Notes: generated from the sequence alone by a model not told the origin. A DNA stretch of 52,406 nt from Collinsella sp. (GCA_018382295.1 JAGZQF010000010.1:1-52406); one strand, 5' to 3'. Positions 16,142-24,281 are shown, counted from the first letter of the stretch. Made by a program: numbers and translations.

Positions 16142-17024
16142 GTAGACCAGCTCCCTTCAGAGCATCGGTAAGTGCGGCTCGCGTGTCGTCTGCCATGGGG
16201 CATAGCGGCATACGGTAGTTTGCCTCGATCATGCCCATCTGGGCGAGCGCTTCCTTGACGGGGATGGGGTTGACCTCGCTAAAGAGGGCGTTGATGAGCG
16301 GCTGGCCGGCAATCTGGATATCGCGGGCGCGCGCTACGTCGCCGTCCAGATAAGCGCGGCACATGTCGTGTACAAGCTGCGGCTGCACGTCGGCCCACAC
16401 GCTGATGGTGCCCGAAGCGCCCAGGCTCATGAGCGGCACTGTGAGTGCATCCTCGCCCGAGTACATGCGGAAATCGTCGGACAGCAGGTGGGCGATCTTG
16501 GCCGCGTAGGCGACGTTGCCCGAGGCCTCCTTGATGCCCATGATGTTGGGGTGCGCGGCTAGGCGCTCTACGTTGCGCTCGCTGATACCGCAGCCGCAGC
16601 GGCCGGGGATGTTGTACAGGATGCAGGGGATGTCAACGGCATCGGCGACGGTCTTAAAGTGCTGATAGATACCCTCTTCGTTGGACTTGTTGTAGTAGGG
16701 GGTAATGAGCAGCAGGCCGTCGGCTCCCAAGCCCTGGTAAGTAAGCGACTTGGTGAGCATGGTCTGCGTGGAGTTGGAGCCTGAGCCGGCGATGACGGGG
16801 ACGCGTCCTGCAACATGCTTGACCACGGCGGCGACGACGGAGTTGTCCTCGTCATCGGTCATCGTGGCGCTCTCGCCGGTGGTGCCCAGGGTGAGAATGG
16901 CGTCGGTGCCATTTTGCAAGTGGAAATCGATAAGGCGCTCGAGCGCGTCAAAGTCGACACTGCCGTCCTTTTTAAACGGCGTAACCAGGGCGACGATTGA
17001 GCCCTCGAGATTGCGGATGTCCAT
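16134..17024 (-). CDS. dapA: DapA reading from the internal start
   Basis: If translation restarts at ATG 17024, a 296-residue 4-hydroxy-tetrahydrodipicolinate synthase results, exactly the usual family length and N-terminus (MDIRNLEGSIVALVTPF). The ribosome binding site AAGGAG and its spacing are as good as those of ordinary genes here. This is an alternative product of the 16134-18443 frame, not an additional gene. Confidence 0.7.
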   Translation of the reverse strand: MDIRNLEGSIVALVTPFKKDGSVDFDALERLIDFHLQNGTDAILTLGTTGESATMTDDEDNSVVAAVVKHVAGRVPVIAGSGSNSTQTMLTKSLTYQGLGADGLLLITPYYNKSNEEGIYQHFKTVADAVDIPCILYNIPGRCGCGISERNVERLAAHPNIMGIKEASGNVAYAAKIAHLLSDDFRMYSGEDALTVPLMSLGASGTISVWADVQPQLVHDMCRAYLDGDVARARDIQIAGQPLINALFSEVNPIPVKEALAQMGMIEANYRMPLCPMADDTRAALTDALKGAGLLD

Positions 17025-18443
17025 GTTCTTCTCCTTCGCCTCCGCGATCTGGATGCGTTTGTTCCATTGAGCTGCGACTGCCAGGCGCTCGTCTTGGGCG
17101 CGACGGCGGGCGCTTTCGGCGCGCGACTTGGCCAGCAGCTCTCGGCCGCACGGCAGCACGTCGAGCGTGGAAAAGTAATCGCCCGGGCGCTCGGCGCGGC
17201 GGATGAGGTCGGCCGCGCCATCGGGGCGCAGCAGGACCTCGGCGGAGCGCAGACGTCCGTTGTAGTTGTAGCCCATGGAGTAGCCATGCGCACCGGTATC
17301 GTGGATTACAAGCAGGTCACCCATGTCGATATGCGGCAGCTCGCGGTCGATGGCGAACTTGTCGTTGTTTTCGCACAGGTTGCCCGTGATATCGTACGTG
17401 TTCGTGACGGGAGCTGCGGACTTGTCGGGGCCACCCGGCTGGCCCATCACTGTAACGTGGTGGTAAGCGCCATACATGGCAGGACGAATGAGGTCGACGG
17501 CACTTGCGTCCACGCCGATATAGTCTTTGTAGATCCGCTTTTCGTGAATGGCCTTGGTGACCAGGCACCCGTAGGGGCCCATCATAAAGCGGCCCATCTC
17601 GGTGCAGATCGCCACATCGCCCATGCCGGCGGGAACCAGGATCTCGTCGTAGGCCGCGTGTACACCCTCGCCGATGGCGTGGATGTCATTGGCCTGCTGC
17701 TCGGGCAGGTAGGGGATACCCACACCGCCGGACAGATTGATAAAGGCGACATGTGCACCGGTCTCGCGCTCCAGGCGCACGGCAAGTTCAAAGAGGATTC
17801 GCGCGAGCTTGGGGTAGTAATCGTTGGTGACGGTGTTGCTGGCAAGGAAGGCATGGATGCCAAAGTCCTCGGCGCCCTTGGCCTTGAGCATGCGGAAGGC
17901 ATCAAAGAGCTGCTCGGTGGTCATGCCGTACTTGGAATCGCCCGGGTTGTCCATAATGCCGTTGGAAAGCTGGAACAGGCCGCCCGGGTTAAAACGGCAG
18001 CTCACCGTCTTGGGGATGGGTCCCGCGACGCGCTCGTAAAACTCAATGTGGCTGATATCGTCGAAGTTGACGATGGCGCCCAACTTGTCGGCAAGCTCAA
18101 AGTCTGCCGCCGGCGTGTCGTTGGACGAGAACATGATGTCATGGCCGGTGATGCCCAGCGAGCGGGCGATCATGAGCTCGGTATAGCTCGAGCAATCGCA
18201 GCCGCAGCCGTATTCGTTGAGAATTGAGATAAGGGCCGGGTTGGGGTTGGCCTTGACGGCAAAGTACTCCTTAAACCCCGGGTTCCACGCAAAGGCGTCG
18301 CGCACTTCTTGCATGTTGCGGCGGATACCCGCCTCGTCGTATAGATGAAACGGCGTGGGGAACTGCTCGACGATATGCTCGAGTGTCTCCTTGTCCACAA
18401 ACGGCTGCTTGGCCGCATATGCCTCGTTGGGGGTCAATGCCAT
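16134..18443 (-). CDS. lysA-dapA: Diaminopimelate decarboxylase joined in frame to dihydrodipicolinate synthase
   Basis: One open frame of 769 residues. Residues 1 to about 425 are LysA (PLP lysine Lys64 in EYFAVKANPNP, RFNPGG, then GNLCENNDKF and a C-terminal beta-barrel region). A basic helical linker (about 426-473, RAESARRRAQDERLAVAAQW) leads to residues 474-769, a full DapA (TTGESATM, YYNKSNEEGIYQHF, YNIPGRCGCGI, and Schiff-base lysine in GIKEASGN). AAGGAG sits 6 nt before the internal Met474 codon (17024). Either a true fusion is made, or DapA is mainly started internally, or both. A lysine riboswitch precedes it. Confidence 0.88.
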   Translation of the reverse strand: MALTPNEAYAAKQPFVDKETLEHIVEQFPTPFHLYDEAGIRRNMQEVRDAFAWNPGFKEYFAVKANPNPALISILNEYGCGCDCSSYTELMIARSLGITGHDIMFSSNDTPAADFELADKLGAIVNFDDISHIEFYERVAGPIPKTVSCRFNPGGLFQLSNGIMDNPGDSKYGMTTEQLFDAFRMLKAKGAEDFGIHAFLASNTVTNDYYPKLARILFELAVRLERETGAHVAFINLSGGVGIPYLPEQQANDIHAIGEGVHAAYDEILVPAGMGDVAICTEMGRFMMGPYGCLVTKAIHEKRIYKDYIGVDASAVDLIRPAMYGAYHHVTVMGQPGGPDKSAAPVTNTYDITGNLCENNDKFAIDRELPHIDMGDLLVIHDTGAHGYSMGYNYNGRLRSAEVLLRPDGAADLIRRAERPGDYFSTLDVLPCGRELLAKSRAESARRRAQDERLAVAAQWNKRIQIAEAKEKNMDIRNLEGSIVALVTPFKKDGSVDFDALERLIDFHLQNGTDAILTLGTTGESATMTDDEDNSVVAAVVKHVAGRVPVIAGSGSNSTQTMLTKSLTYQGLGADGLLLITPYYNKSNEEGIYQHFKTVADAVDIPCILYNIPGRCGCGISERNVERLAAHPNIMGIKEASGNVAYAAKIAHLLSDDFRMYSGEDALTVPLMSLGASGTISVWADVQPQLVHDMCRAYLDGDVARARDIQIAGQPLINALFSEVNPIPVKEALAQMGMIEANYRMPLCPMADDTRAALTDALKGAGLLD

Positions 18444-18457
18444 GTCCCGTAAACCTC

Positions 18458-18671
18458 GCTATCCAGACGGCGCCATCTGCGCATCGAATCCGCATAGCGT
18501 GGACCCAATGTCCGGATAGCGCTCCCGCATTGCTGCAGACAGTCCTGCGAGTGTTTCCCGCAGGCCCACCAGGCTGTTCGTGCCCGAAAAACCCAGTTCG
18601 GCGGGTTTCGCCTCCCCGCGGGGTCAAAGTCTGCCGACTCGCCCGCGGCTCTTCGTGCCCGCGCCTCTATC
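18458..18671 (-). promoter_or_regulatory. Lysine riboswitch (L box) before lysA-dapA-dapB-dapH
   Basis: On the minus strand the aptamer runs from GATAGAGGCGC (18671 downward) through AGGCGAAACCCGCCGAA and AGCCTGG to GGACTGTC, closing at GGAGCGCTATC (to 18515). The P1 strands are GATAG/CTATC. These are the conserved L-box segments. No terminator follows. Instead GGATAGCGAGG (about 18464-18454), carrying the probable ribosome binding site, can pair with either of two upstream CGCTAT copies, so translational OFF control at high lysine is likely. The aptamer call is firm; the platform model is inference. Confidence 0.85.
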
Positions 18672-18777
18672 AAGTGGTAAAGACCCTACCACGTTGCACT
18701 TTACCAAACAAGAGTATTCGTATATAACGTTTAAAAAATGCAGCATCATGCTAGAAACGAGGGCGCCACAATCCTGC

Positions 18778-18792
18778 GTCACAATAGGTGAC
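18778..18792. promoter_or_regulatory. Palindrome upstream of the M20 deacetylase
   Basis: GTCAC-AATAG-GTGAC, a 5-bp arm inverted repeat 29 nt before the start at 18822. It is a possible operator; no regulator is identified. Confidence 0.3.
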
Positions 18793-18821
18793 AACTGAGT
18801 TGCCCCATGAAAGGAATCCCC

Positions 18822-20009
18822 ATGACCGAGCTCCAAGAACTCCGTCGCTATCGTCGCGACCTGCATCGCATTCCGGAGCTCGACTTCGATCTTCCGCAAA
18901 CTATCGCCTATATCGAGGGCGTGCTCGCTCCGCTTGCCTGCGAGGTGATCCATCCGTGCCCTAGTTGCGTGTGCGCTTTCTTCGACGCTGGCACGGGTGC
19001 CTCGCATGCCACGGCGATTCGTGCCGATATGGATGCGTTGCCTATTGCGGAGACGACGGGCGCCGCTTTTGCCTCGACGCATCCCGGCAAGATGCACGCG
19101 TGCGGCCACGACGGGCACATGGCCATGGCGCTTGCGGCGGCAACTTTTGTCGACCGTACGATTCGTGAGCAGCCGGGCGTTATTAAGCGCAACGTGCTTT
19201 TTGTGTTCCAGCCGGCCGAGGAAACAACCGGTGGCGCTAAGACGGTATGCGAGAGCGGCGTGTTCGAGCGCTACGGGGTCGACCGCATCTTTGGCTTTCA
19301 CGTGTGGCCCGATCTTCCTGCCGGTACGCTGGCGAGCTGTCCCGGTCCGCTGCTGGCGCGCTCGAGCGAGACGCACATTCATATCCATGGCACGAGCATC
19401 CATATCGCCAAGACCTACGGCGTTCCAGTCGAGGAATCACATGACGCAGCGCTGGCGGCGGCAAAGTTCCTGGTTGCCGAGCGCGAGCTGATGGACGAGC
19501 TGGGTGCCGATGAGCCCTGCATCGGTAAGTTTGGCCTGCTGCAGGCCGGCACCGTCTGCAATGCGGTGGCGGGGGAGGCCCATGTTGCCGGCAGCCTGCG
19601 TGTGTTTACAGACGACATGTTCGACCGGGCACGCGAGGGCGTGCGCCGCGTGCTGGACGATGCCTGCGCTGCAACGGGCTGCACGTACGATCTCGACTTT
19701 GCCGAGGGCTATCCGCCGGTCGACAACGACCACGAGCTATTTGCCAGCGTCGCGCCTGCCTTGCCCGGGCTGCAGCTTATGGAGGAGCCGCTGTTAATTG
19801 CCGAGGATTTCGCGTTCTATCAGCGCCATTTGCCGGGCGTGTTTTTCCTGCTGGGCACGGGTATGCCAGAGGGCCAAGACAACCCGAGTGATTCGGATGG
19901 CTGCCCCGCCTATGCCACAAGCGCTCTGCATACCGATAGCATGCTCTTCGACGAGGAAATCCTACTCAAAGGCCTCGATGTCTATAAACGATTGCTTGTG
20001 ATGGAGTGA
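18822..20009 (+). CDS. M20 family amidohydrolase, candidate N-acetyldiaminopimelate deacetylase
   Basis: A 395-residue M20D-type metallopeptidase. Metal-binding motifs: RADMDALP (67-74), HACGHDGHM (92-100) and PAEETTGGA (general base Glu pair), with a dimerisation domain inserted in the middle. It is transcribed divergently from the lysine operon, whose dapH makes the acetylated intermediate, so deacetylation of N-acetyl-LL-DAP is a sensible role. Family members also hydrolyse hippurate and N-acyl amino acids. ATG 18822 follows AAAGGAA. Confidence 0.8.
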   Translation: MTELQELRRYRRDLHRIPELDFDLPQTIAYIEGVLAPLACEVIHPCPSCVCAFFDAGTGASHATAIRADMDALPIAETTGAAFASTHPGKMHACGHDGHMAMALAAATFVDRTIREQPGVIKRNVLFVFQPAEETTGGAKTVCESGVFERYGVDRIFGFHVWPDLPAGTLASCPGPLLARSSETHIHIHGTSIHIAKTYGVPVEESHDAALAAAKFLVAERELMDELGADEPCIGKFGLLQAGTVCNAVAGEAHVAGSLRVFTDDMFDRAREGVRRVLDDACAATGCTYDLDFAEGYPPVDNDHELFASVAPALPGLQLMEEPLLIAEDFAFYQRHLPGVFFLLGTGMPEGQDNPSDSDGCPAYATSALHTDSMLFDEEILLKGLDVYKRLLVME

Positions 20010-20011
20010 CG

Positions 20012-20335
20012 ATGGAACGACGCCGACAGTCTGCCGTATATAGTCCGGGTGGATGCGGGTGCGGTTTGCTGCTGCTTCCGGTTATTGCTGTGAGCATTGG
20101 CGTGATGTTTGCGCTTGCCGGGCTTGCCGCGGCGGCGCTCGTGCTGTTTATCACTGCCATCGGCGTGACGATTTGGCTCTGCCGCAATCGCGAGCAACGC
20201 CGTGCCGACGGTAAAACCAATGTCGGCTGGGTCGTCTTTCTGATCATTGCGTACCTGCTGAGTGCCAGCTACCTTGTTTTCTTTGTCCTGTTGATGATCA
20301 GTGCCTTTACCGGGGAATCCGTCACGGTGGGTTGA
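20012..20335 (+). CDS. Small membrane protein, unknown
   Basis: 107 residues: a short basic N-terminus, a glycine/cysteine patch (GGCGCGLLLL), one long hydrophobic stretch of about 40 residues that could form two helices, a basic loop (RNREQRRADGKTN), and a last hydrophobic helix pair. It begins right after the M20 stop codon, with GGAG 5 nt upstream of the ATG, so it is likely co-expressed. An in-frame GTG at 20006 is possible. No family recognised. Confidence 0.65.
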   Translation: MERRRQSAVYSPGGCGCGLLLLPVIAVSIGVMFALAGLAAAALVLFITAIGVTIWLCRNREQRRADGKTNVGWVVFLIIAYLLSASYLVFFVLLMISAFTGESVTVG

Positions 20336-20440
20336 TGCACTGCCAGCAGACGGTCGCGCGCAGTGCGTTTGCTCGGCGTTTGGATAACTGCATTGGTCGT
20401 TTACCGCAGCCTTAGCTCTCAGCTAATGAATTCAAGTTCA

Positions 20441-20494
20441 ATCCTTCCTACGATGTGCTGTGTACCGGCACGGTAGCCGGATCGTAGGAAGGAT
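20441..20494 (+). promoter_or_regulatory. Long hairpin sequestering the ribosome binding site of the 20500 gene
   Basis: A 14-bp perfect inverted repeat ATCCTTCCTACGAT (20441-20454) / ATCGTAGGAAGGAT (20481-20494) around a 26-nt loop that itself contains GTGC/GCAC. The right arm holds the binding site AGGAAGGA, 6 nt before the ATG at 20500. Folded mRNA should block initiation, so a trigger that opens it is expected. Confidence 0.6.
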
Positions 20495-20499
20495 GAATA

Positions 20500-20943
20500 A
20501 TGGCAAAAGAGGGAAAGAAGCCAATCGGTAAGATTGTCCTAGGCATCATCGTGGTGCTGGTTATTGTCGGTGCCGTGGGCTCTATGGGCGGCAACTCAAC
20601 CGATTCGTCTGCGAGCGATTCGGCAAAACCTGCCGAGACGACACGGCAGGCTGAGGAGCAAAAAGAACCGCAAGAACCGTATACCATTGCTGACGAGGCT
20701 GAAGATACTTCCAATCAGTTTACCTATAAGATCACGGGCACCCTGACCAATAACACGGACAAGGAAAAGAGCTACATTCAGATTGAATATGTTCTGTATG
20801 ATGCCGATGGCAACCAGGTTGGAACGGCTCTTGCAAACACCAATCATCTGAAGGCGGGCGGCTCCTGGAAGTTCGAGGCGCTGGGTACGGTGTCTCCCGA
20901 CCAGGTTGCTAGCTGGGAGCGTTCGGACGTAAGCGGTTTCTAG
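20500..20943 (+). CDS. Membrane-anchored FxLYD-like domain protein
   Basis: 147 residues: a basic start (MAKEGKKPIGK), one membrane helix (about 11-30, IVLGIIVVLVIVGAVGSMGG), a Ser/Asp/Glu/Gln-rich linker, then a beta domain (about 75-147). The motif YIQIEYVLYDADGNQVGTA followed by LKAGGSWKFEA resembles FxLYD domains of gut bacterial surface proteins. No lipobox cysteine is present, so it is anchored by the helix. Function unknown. Translation is probably gated by the hairpin at 20441-20494. Confidence 0.72.
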   Translation: MAKEGKKPIGKIVLGIIVVLVIVGAVGSMGGNSTDSSASDSAKPAETTRQAEEQKEPQEPYTIADEAEDTSNQFTYKITGTLTNNTDKEKSYIQIEYVLYDADGNQVGTALANTNHLKAGGSWKFEALGTVSPDQVASWERSDVSGF

Positions 20944-20975
20944 CATGTTGCATGCACTGGGGGAGGTGAAGTCGT

Positions 20976-21398
20976 ATGCCCGATAAAAAGTTGACTGACG
21001 AGTTACTCAATGAACTTCTCGACGCGCCAAACATCGATGGCTATATCAAAGAACACGACTTTGCCGCCCCGTCGCTTTCGGACTACCTGAAGCAGCTACT
21101 GCAGGAAAAGGGCTTGGAGCGCTCGCGCGTGGTTCGTATGGCCGATCTCAATGAGACCTTTGGCTATCAGATCTTTACCGGTGCGCGTCATGCGAGTCGT
21201 AATAAGGTGCTGCAGATTGCCTTTGCGATGGCGCTGACGCTCAAAGAGACCAACCGTGCGCTGACGGCTGCCGGGGTAAGCGTCCTTAACTGCAAGGACC
21301 GCCGCGATGCGATTATCATCTTTTGCATCGATCGCGGGTGCAGTCTCCAAAAGGTCAACGAGGAGCTGTATCGCTTTGGCGAGGAGACGGTGAGTTAG
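20976..21398 (+). CDS. Helix-turn-helix protein paired with a Ser/Thr kinase
   Basis: 140 residues. The segment SLSDYLKQLLQEKGLERSRV, then LNETFGYQIFTGARHASRNKVLQIAFAM, reads like a lambda-repressor-type HTH, followed by a conserved C-terminal region (CKDRRDAIIIFCIDRGCSLQ, then VNEELYRFGEE). I recall very similar proteins in Lachnospiraceae and Coriobacteria lying immediately upstream of a protein kinase; this is memory, not a search. The binding site is GGGGGAGGTG. With the kinase gene starting 98 nt downstream it forms a two-gene cassette. Confidence 0.72.
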   Translation: MPDKKLTDELLNELLDAPNIDGYIKEHDFAAPSLSDYLKQLLQEKGLERSRVVRMADLNETFGYQIFTGARHASRNKVLQIAFAMALTLKETNRALTAAGVSVLNCKDRRDAIIIFCIDRGCSLQKVNEELYRFGEETVS

Positions 21399-21496
21399 CG
21401 GCTGATATCTGAGCCGGTAGAGCTGTCGAACAACGATGCAAACGAACGGGGCGCGGATGCCATGGGGTGTCTGCGCCCTGCGCTATGATGGAGGCT

Positions 21497-22876
21497 ATGG
21501 ATACTCAGAGCCCAACATATTCCGATGACGAACTGACCGCAGCGCTTGCCGAGCACCTGGCGTCGCTCGATCGCGACGACAGCTATCGCGTGGAGCGTGT
21601 ACTTAAGCGCTCGTCCGTTGAAGCAACCGAGCTCGTGTACTTTGAAGGAACCGGCGGTGGTTCGCTCGGCCCCTTTGTCCGTAAACGCATCGATGCTTCG
21701 GCTCAAATCGGCGGGGCATACGAGCGTCTGTTTGCCGCTCAGCGGGCAGGCAGGCGTTTTGAGCACCTGCCCAGAATCGTCGATTGTCGTCGTGTGGGCG
21801 ACGAGCTCAACGTGGTTATGGAATACATCGAAGGGGAGACACTCGGGGCGCTGGTGGACCGTCTGGGAGCCACCCCCGATTATGCGTGTGAATTGTATCC
21901 TGCCCTTTGCGATGCCGTGGGTGAGCTCCATGCCGGTTTTGCAATGGCGGGGGAGACGTCGGCGCCGGAGATCCATCGCGACCTCAAGCCGTCGAATATC
22001 ATCGTGACAGGTGCCAACTATACGCCTAATGACGGCCTGACATTTTCATCGCTGGTGATTATCGACTTGGGGATCGCGCGCGTATGGCGCGATGGCGCCG
22101 ATGCCGACACCGTCAAGTTTGGGACACGGCCCTATGCGCCGCCCGAGCAGTATGGGTTTGGGCAGACGAGCGTGCGAAGCGACGTCTACGCACTTGGCGC
22201 CCTGTTGTTCTTCTGCTTGACGGGAGTCGACCCTAAGCCAGGGCTCGACATGCGCGAGCAATGCGAGGCGCGCGGCATTCCCACTTCACTTGCCGATGCC
22301 GTCTGCATGTCGATGGCGCTCGACCCGGCCAAGCGTTTTGCGAGCGCGGAAGCGTTGGGACGGGCGACGCGCGCGGCATACGATCTGAGTCGCCCCGTGC
22401 GGCCTTCTGCGCCTGCGCCTGTCCGTACTTCGGCCTCGGAGACGGTGTTGACGCCCCAAGGGCTCCAGAACCCGGCAGGGCCTCCTGGCCCTGCCGCCTC
22501 CGCTGCATGCGGTCTGCTCTCTCGCGTTCCGGAGTCTCTGGGGCGTATTTGGAATACGCTCGTCTGCTTCTCGCTGCTTGTGTTCTTTGCCGGAAGTCAC
22601 TTTGCCGTCTTTCATCCCACCGGAGCAAACCAAAGCTACCCGACGTGGCTTCTCATAATCGAGTATTTTTTCCTTGTCGATGGCCTTATGGTGCTTATGC
22701 ATTTTGCGCTGCTCGATAAGCGCCGTCTTCGTCGGCGATTCGCGCTGCTCGACAGCTATCGCGGCAAGAAACTCGCGAAACTCTGGCTCAAGGCATTGGG
22801 TGTGCTGCTCCTATGCATGATCGTCATAGTCGCGGTTGCCAATGCGACCGGCGTCGTCGATACCTCCGCTACCTAA
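21497..22876 (+). CDS. Membrane-anchored Ser/Thr protein kinase
   Basis: 459 residues. The kinase domain is about 25-290: probable ATP lysine Lys63 (FVRKRID), catalytic loop HRDLKPSN (160-167), metal-binding DLG (190-192, in place of DFG), and APPE (214-217). The glycine-rich loop is not canonical. A Pro/Ala-rich linker and three hydrophobic helices follow (from about 345). No PASTA or other sensor domain is present, so the signal may come through the paired HTH protein or the membrane part. ATG 21497 has GGAGG; the upstream in-frame start is rejected. Targets unknown. Confidence 0.85.
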   Translation: MDTQSPTYSDDELTAALAEHLASLDRDDSYRVERVLKRSSVEATELVYFEGTGGGSLGPFVRKRIDASAQIGGAYERLFAAQRAGRRFEHLPRIVDCRRVGDELNVVMEYIEGETLGALVDRLGATPDYACELYPALCDAVGELHAGFAMAGETSAPEIHRDLKPSNIIVTGANYTPNDGLTFSSLVIIDLGIARVWRDGADADTVKFGTRPYAPPEQYGFGQTSVRSDVYALGALLFFCLTGVDPKPGLDMREQCEARGIPTSLADAVCMSMALDPAKRFASAEALGRATRAAYDLSRPVRPSAPAPVRTSASETVLTPQGLQNPAGPPGPAASAACGLLSRVPESLGRIWNTLVCFSLLVFFAGSHFAVFHPTGANQSYPTWLLIIEYFFLVDGLMVLMHFALLDKRRLRRRFALLDSYRGKKLAKLWLKALGVLLLCMIVIVAVANATGVVDTSAT

Positions 22877-22880
22877 AAGA

Positions 22881-22903
22881 AAGGGGCCCCGTTGGGGCCC
22901 CTT
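22881..22903 (-). terminator. Terminator between kinase and secreted lytic protein
   Basis: A 10-bp perfect stem (22881-22890 / 22894-22903) with a 3-nt loop. The minus-strand side is followed by TTTCTTTT; the plus side has no T tract, so it mainly serves the minus-strand gene but may act on both. Confidence 0.8.
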
Positions 22904-22913
22904 GCAGTTGCAC

Positions 22914-24047
22914 TTAGATGCGGTTCATTTGAGCGGCGACTTTGTTGTACCAGTCCTGCCACGTGGGCGGGCAGTACTTTTTGGCCGCAGCCGGGGTAAG
23001 GGTGGAGCCGTAGTTGGCGCCCAGATAGGCAACGTGGGCGGAGATGCCCTCGCTCCAGCTGCCAAAGCTGCGCCAACCGCCGCCGCGGGCACTCCAGCCC
23101 CAGGCGTTGTAAGAATTGGCGCAATAAGCACCCTTGGTGCTCTCGATGCAGGCGATGGCGGGGGACCAACGGGGGTCGACACCGGTATTCCAAGCGGCGA
23201 CGGCAAAGTTATAGCCCTGGCCTGCCATGGGGGAGCCGGCAAGATAATTGTCGATGCGGCTCGTCCACTCATTAATGAACGAATCGTAATCGGAGTTACC
23301 GGTATTGGCGTTGTTCACCGTGGTGTCGATGGTGGTGTTGGTGTTGGTGGCCTGACTGCTGGAATTGCTGCCGCTTACGCCCTCGCCCGAGAGCTTCTCG
23401 GCAGCAGCGGCCTTATCGGCCTCAAGCTTGGCGAGCTCGGCGGCATTTTCCTGCTCGGCTTTAGCCTGCGCCTCGCTGCGGAGCTGCTGTGCCTGCGCCA
23501 GCGCATCCTCGGCGTTTTTCTGCTCTGCCTCAAGCTGCGACTTGGCCTGCTGGAGTTCGGCCTTGTTCTGCTCGAGTTCGGTTTGCATGTTGTTGAGCTC
23601 TTCGATCTCGTCGACGCTCGAGCTCGTGATCTGGTTGGTGTATTTGCAGGTGGTAATGAACTCGCCCAAGCTCTGCGCGTTGACCAGGAAGCTCACGATG
23701 GGATTGGTACCCTTCTGGTACTTGTACAGATCGCGCATGGCGGAGCTTGCCTTGGCCTGCTGCTCGGGAAGCTTGGCCTCGATTTCCTCGATGCTCGCCT
23801 CGTTGGAGTCGATCTGCTTTTGCAGGTCGTCGAGTTTGGTGCGGGCATTGTTGTAGGCGCTCGTGGCGGCTTCAATTTTTTGCTGCGCGGCGGAAAGCTG
23901 ATCCTGCGTTGCCTGCGAGGCGGCATACGCCGCAACGGGGGAGAGCATCGGCGTGGCAGTCAGTGCGACAGCGAGTGCGGCGCTCGTGATGATACGAGCC
24001 GGCTTCGACGCGATGAGCGCTGCGACGCGATGATTCGAATGCTGCAT
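22914..24047 (-). CDS. Secreted coiled-coil protein with C-terminal lysozyme/glucosaminidase-like domain
   Basis: 377 residues. Signal peptide about 1-43 (hydrophobic ITSAALAVALTATPMLSP, AYAAS cleavage region). Two long coiled coils (about 45-215) resemble the CwlO/PcsB N-terminal domain of peptidoglycan hydrolases, followed by a Ser/Asn/Thr linker (about 220-260). The C-terminal domain (about 265-377, with ACIESTKGAYCANSYNAWGW and WSEGISAHVAYLGANY) looks like a lysozyme-like glycosidase. It probably acts on the cell wall, controlled by the coiled coil as in PcsB/CwlO systems. ATG 24047 follows AGAGGG. Confidence 0.8.
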   Translation of the reverse strand: MQHSNHRVAALIASKPARIITSAALAVALTATPMLSPVAAYAASQATQDQLSAAQQKIEAATSAYNNARTKLDDLQKQIDSNEASIEEIEAKLPEQQAKASSAMRDLYKYQKGTNPIVSFLVNAQSLGEFITTCKYTNQITSSSVDEIEELNNMQTELEQNKAELQQAKSQLEAEQKNAEDALAQAQQLRSEAQAKAEQENAAELAKLEADKAAAAEKLSGEGVSGSNSSSQATNTNTTIDTTVNNANTGNSDYDSFINEWTSRIDNYLAGSPMAGQGYNFAVAAWNTGVDPRWSPAIACIESTKGAYCANSYNAWGWSARGGGWRSFGSWSEGISAHVAYLGANYGSTLTPAAAKKYCPPTWQDWYNKVAAQMNRI

Positions 24048-24281
24048 CCAATCCCTCTGCAATCAATCGTAGGTTATGGTTCGAACGGTATTCTACTACT
24101 GCTTTCGACCTCAACTTGAACCTTAAAGGTTCCAAAGGGTCAAGTTGAACTTGAGGCTTTGGCTTTGACCTGCAGTTATAGTGAATTGTTGAGAAACCAT
24201 AGAGTTCAACTTTAACGTTACGGAACTCTGTCTGATCGCAGATTCACGCCGTAAGGGCTACTCCAACATGGGGTTTTGCAC
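24048..24281. promoter_or_regulatory. Intergenic region with nested palindromes
   Basis: No gene seen. TCAACTTGA (24111-24119) and TCAAGTTGA (24140-24148) flank the palindrome GAACCTTAAAGGTTC (about 24118-24132). A minus-strand -10-like TAGAAT lies at 24095-24090. Further on, GAGTTC...GAACTC (about 24202-24228) forms another inverted repeat. The nested sites look like operators of a MerR-type regulator; no such gene is in the window. Confidence 0.4.

Noticed and set aside
24075..24100. GGTTCGAAC resembling a tRNA T-loop
   Set aside because: No acceptor, D or anticodon stems can be drawn around it; it lies in the promoter region of the lytic enzyme gene.
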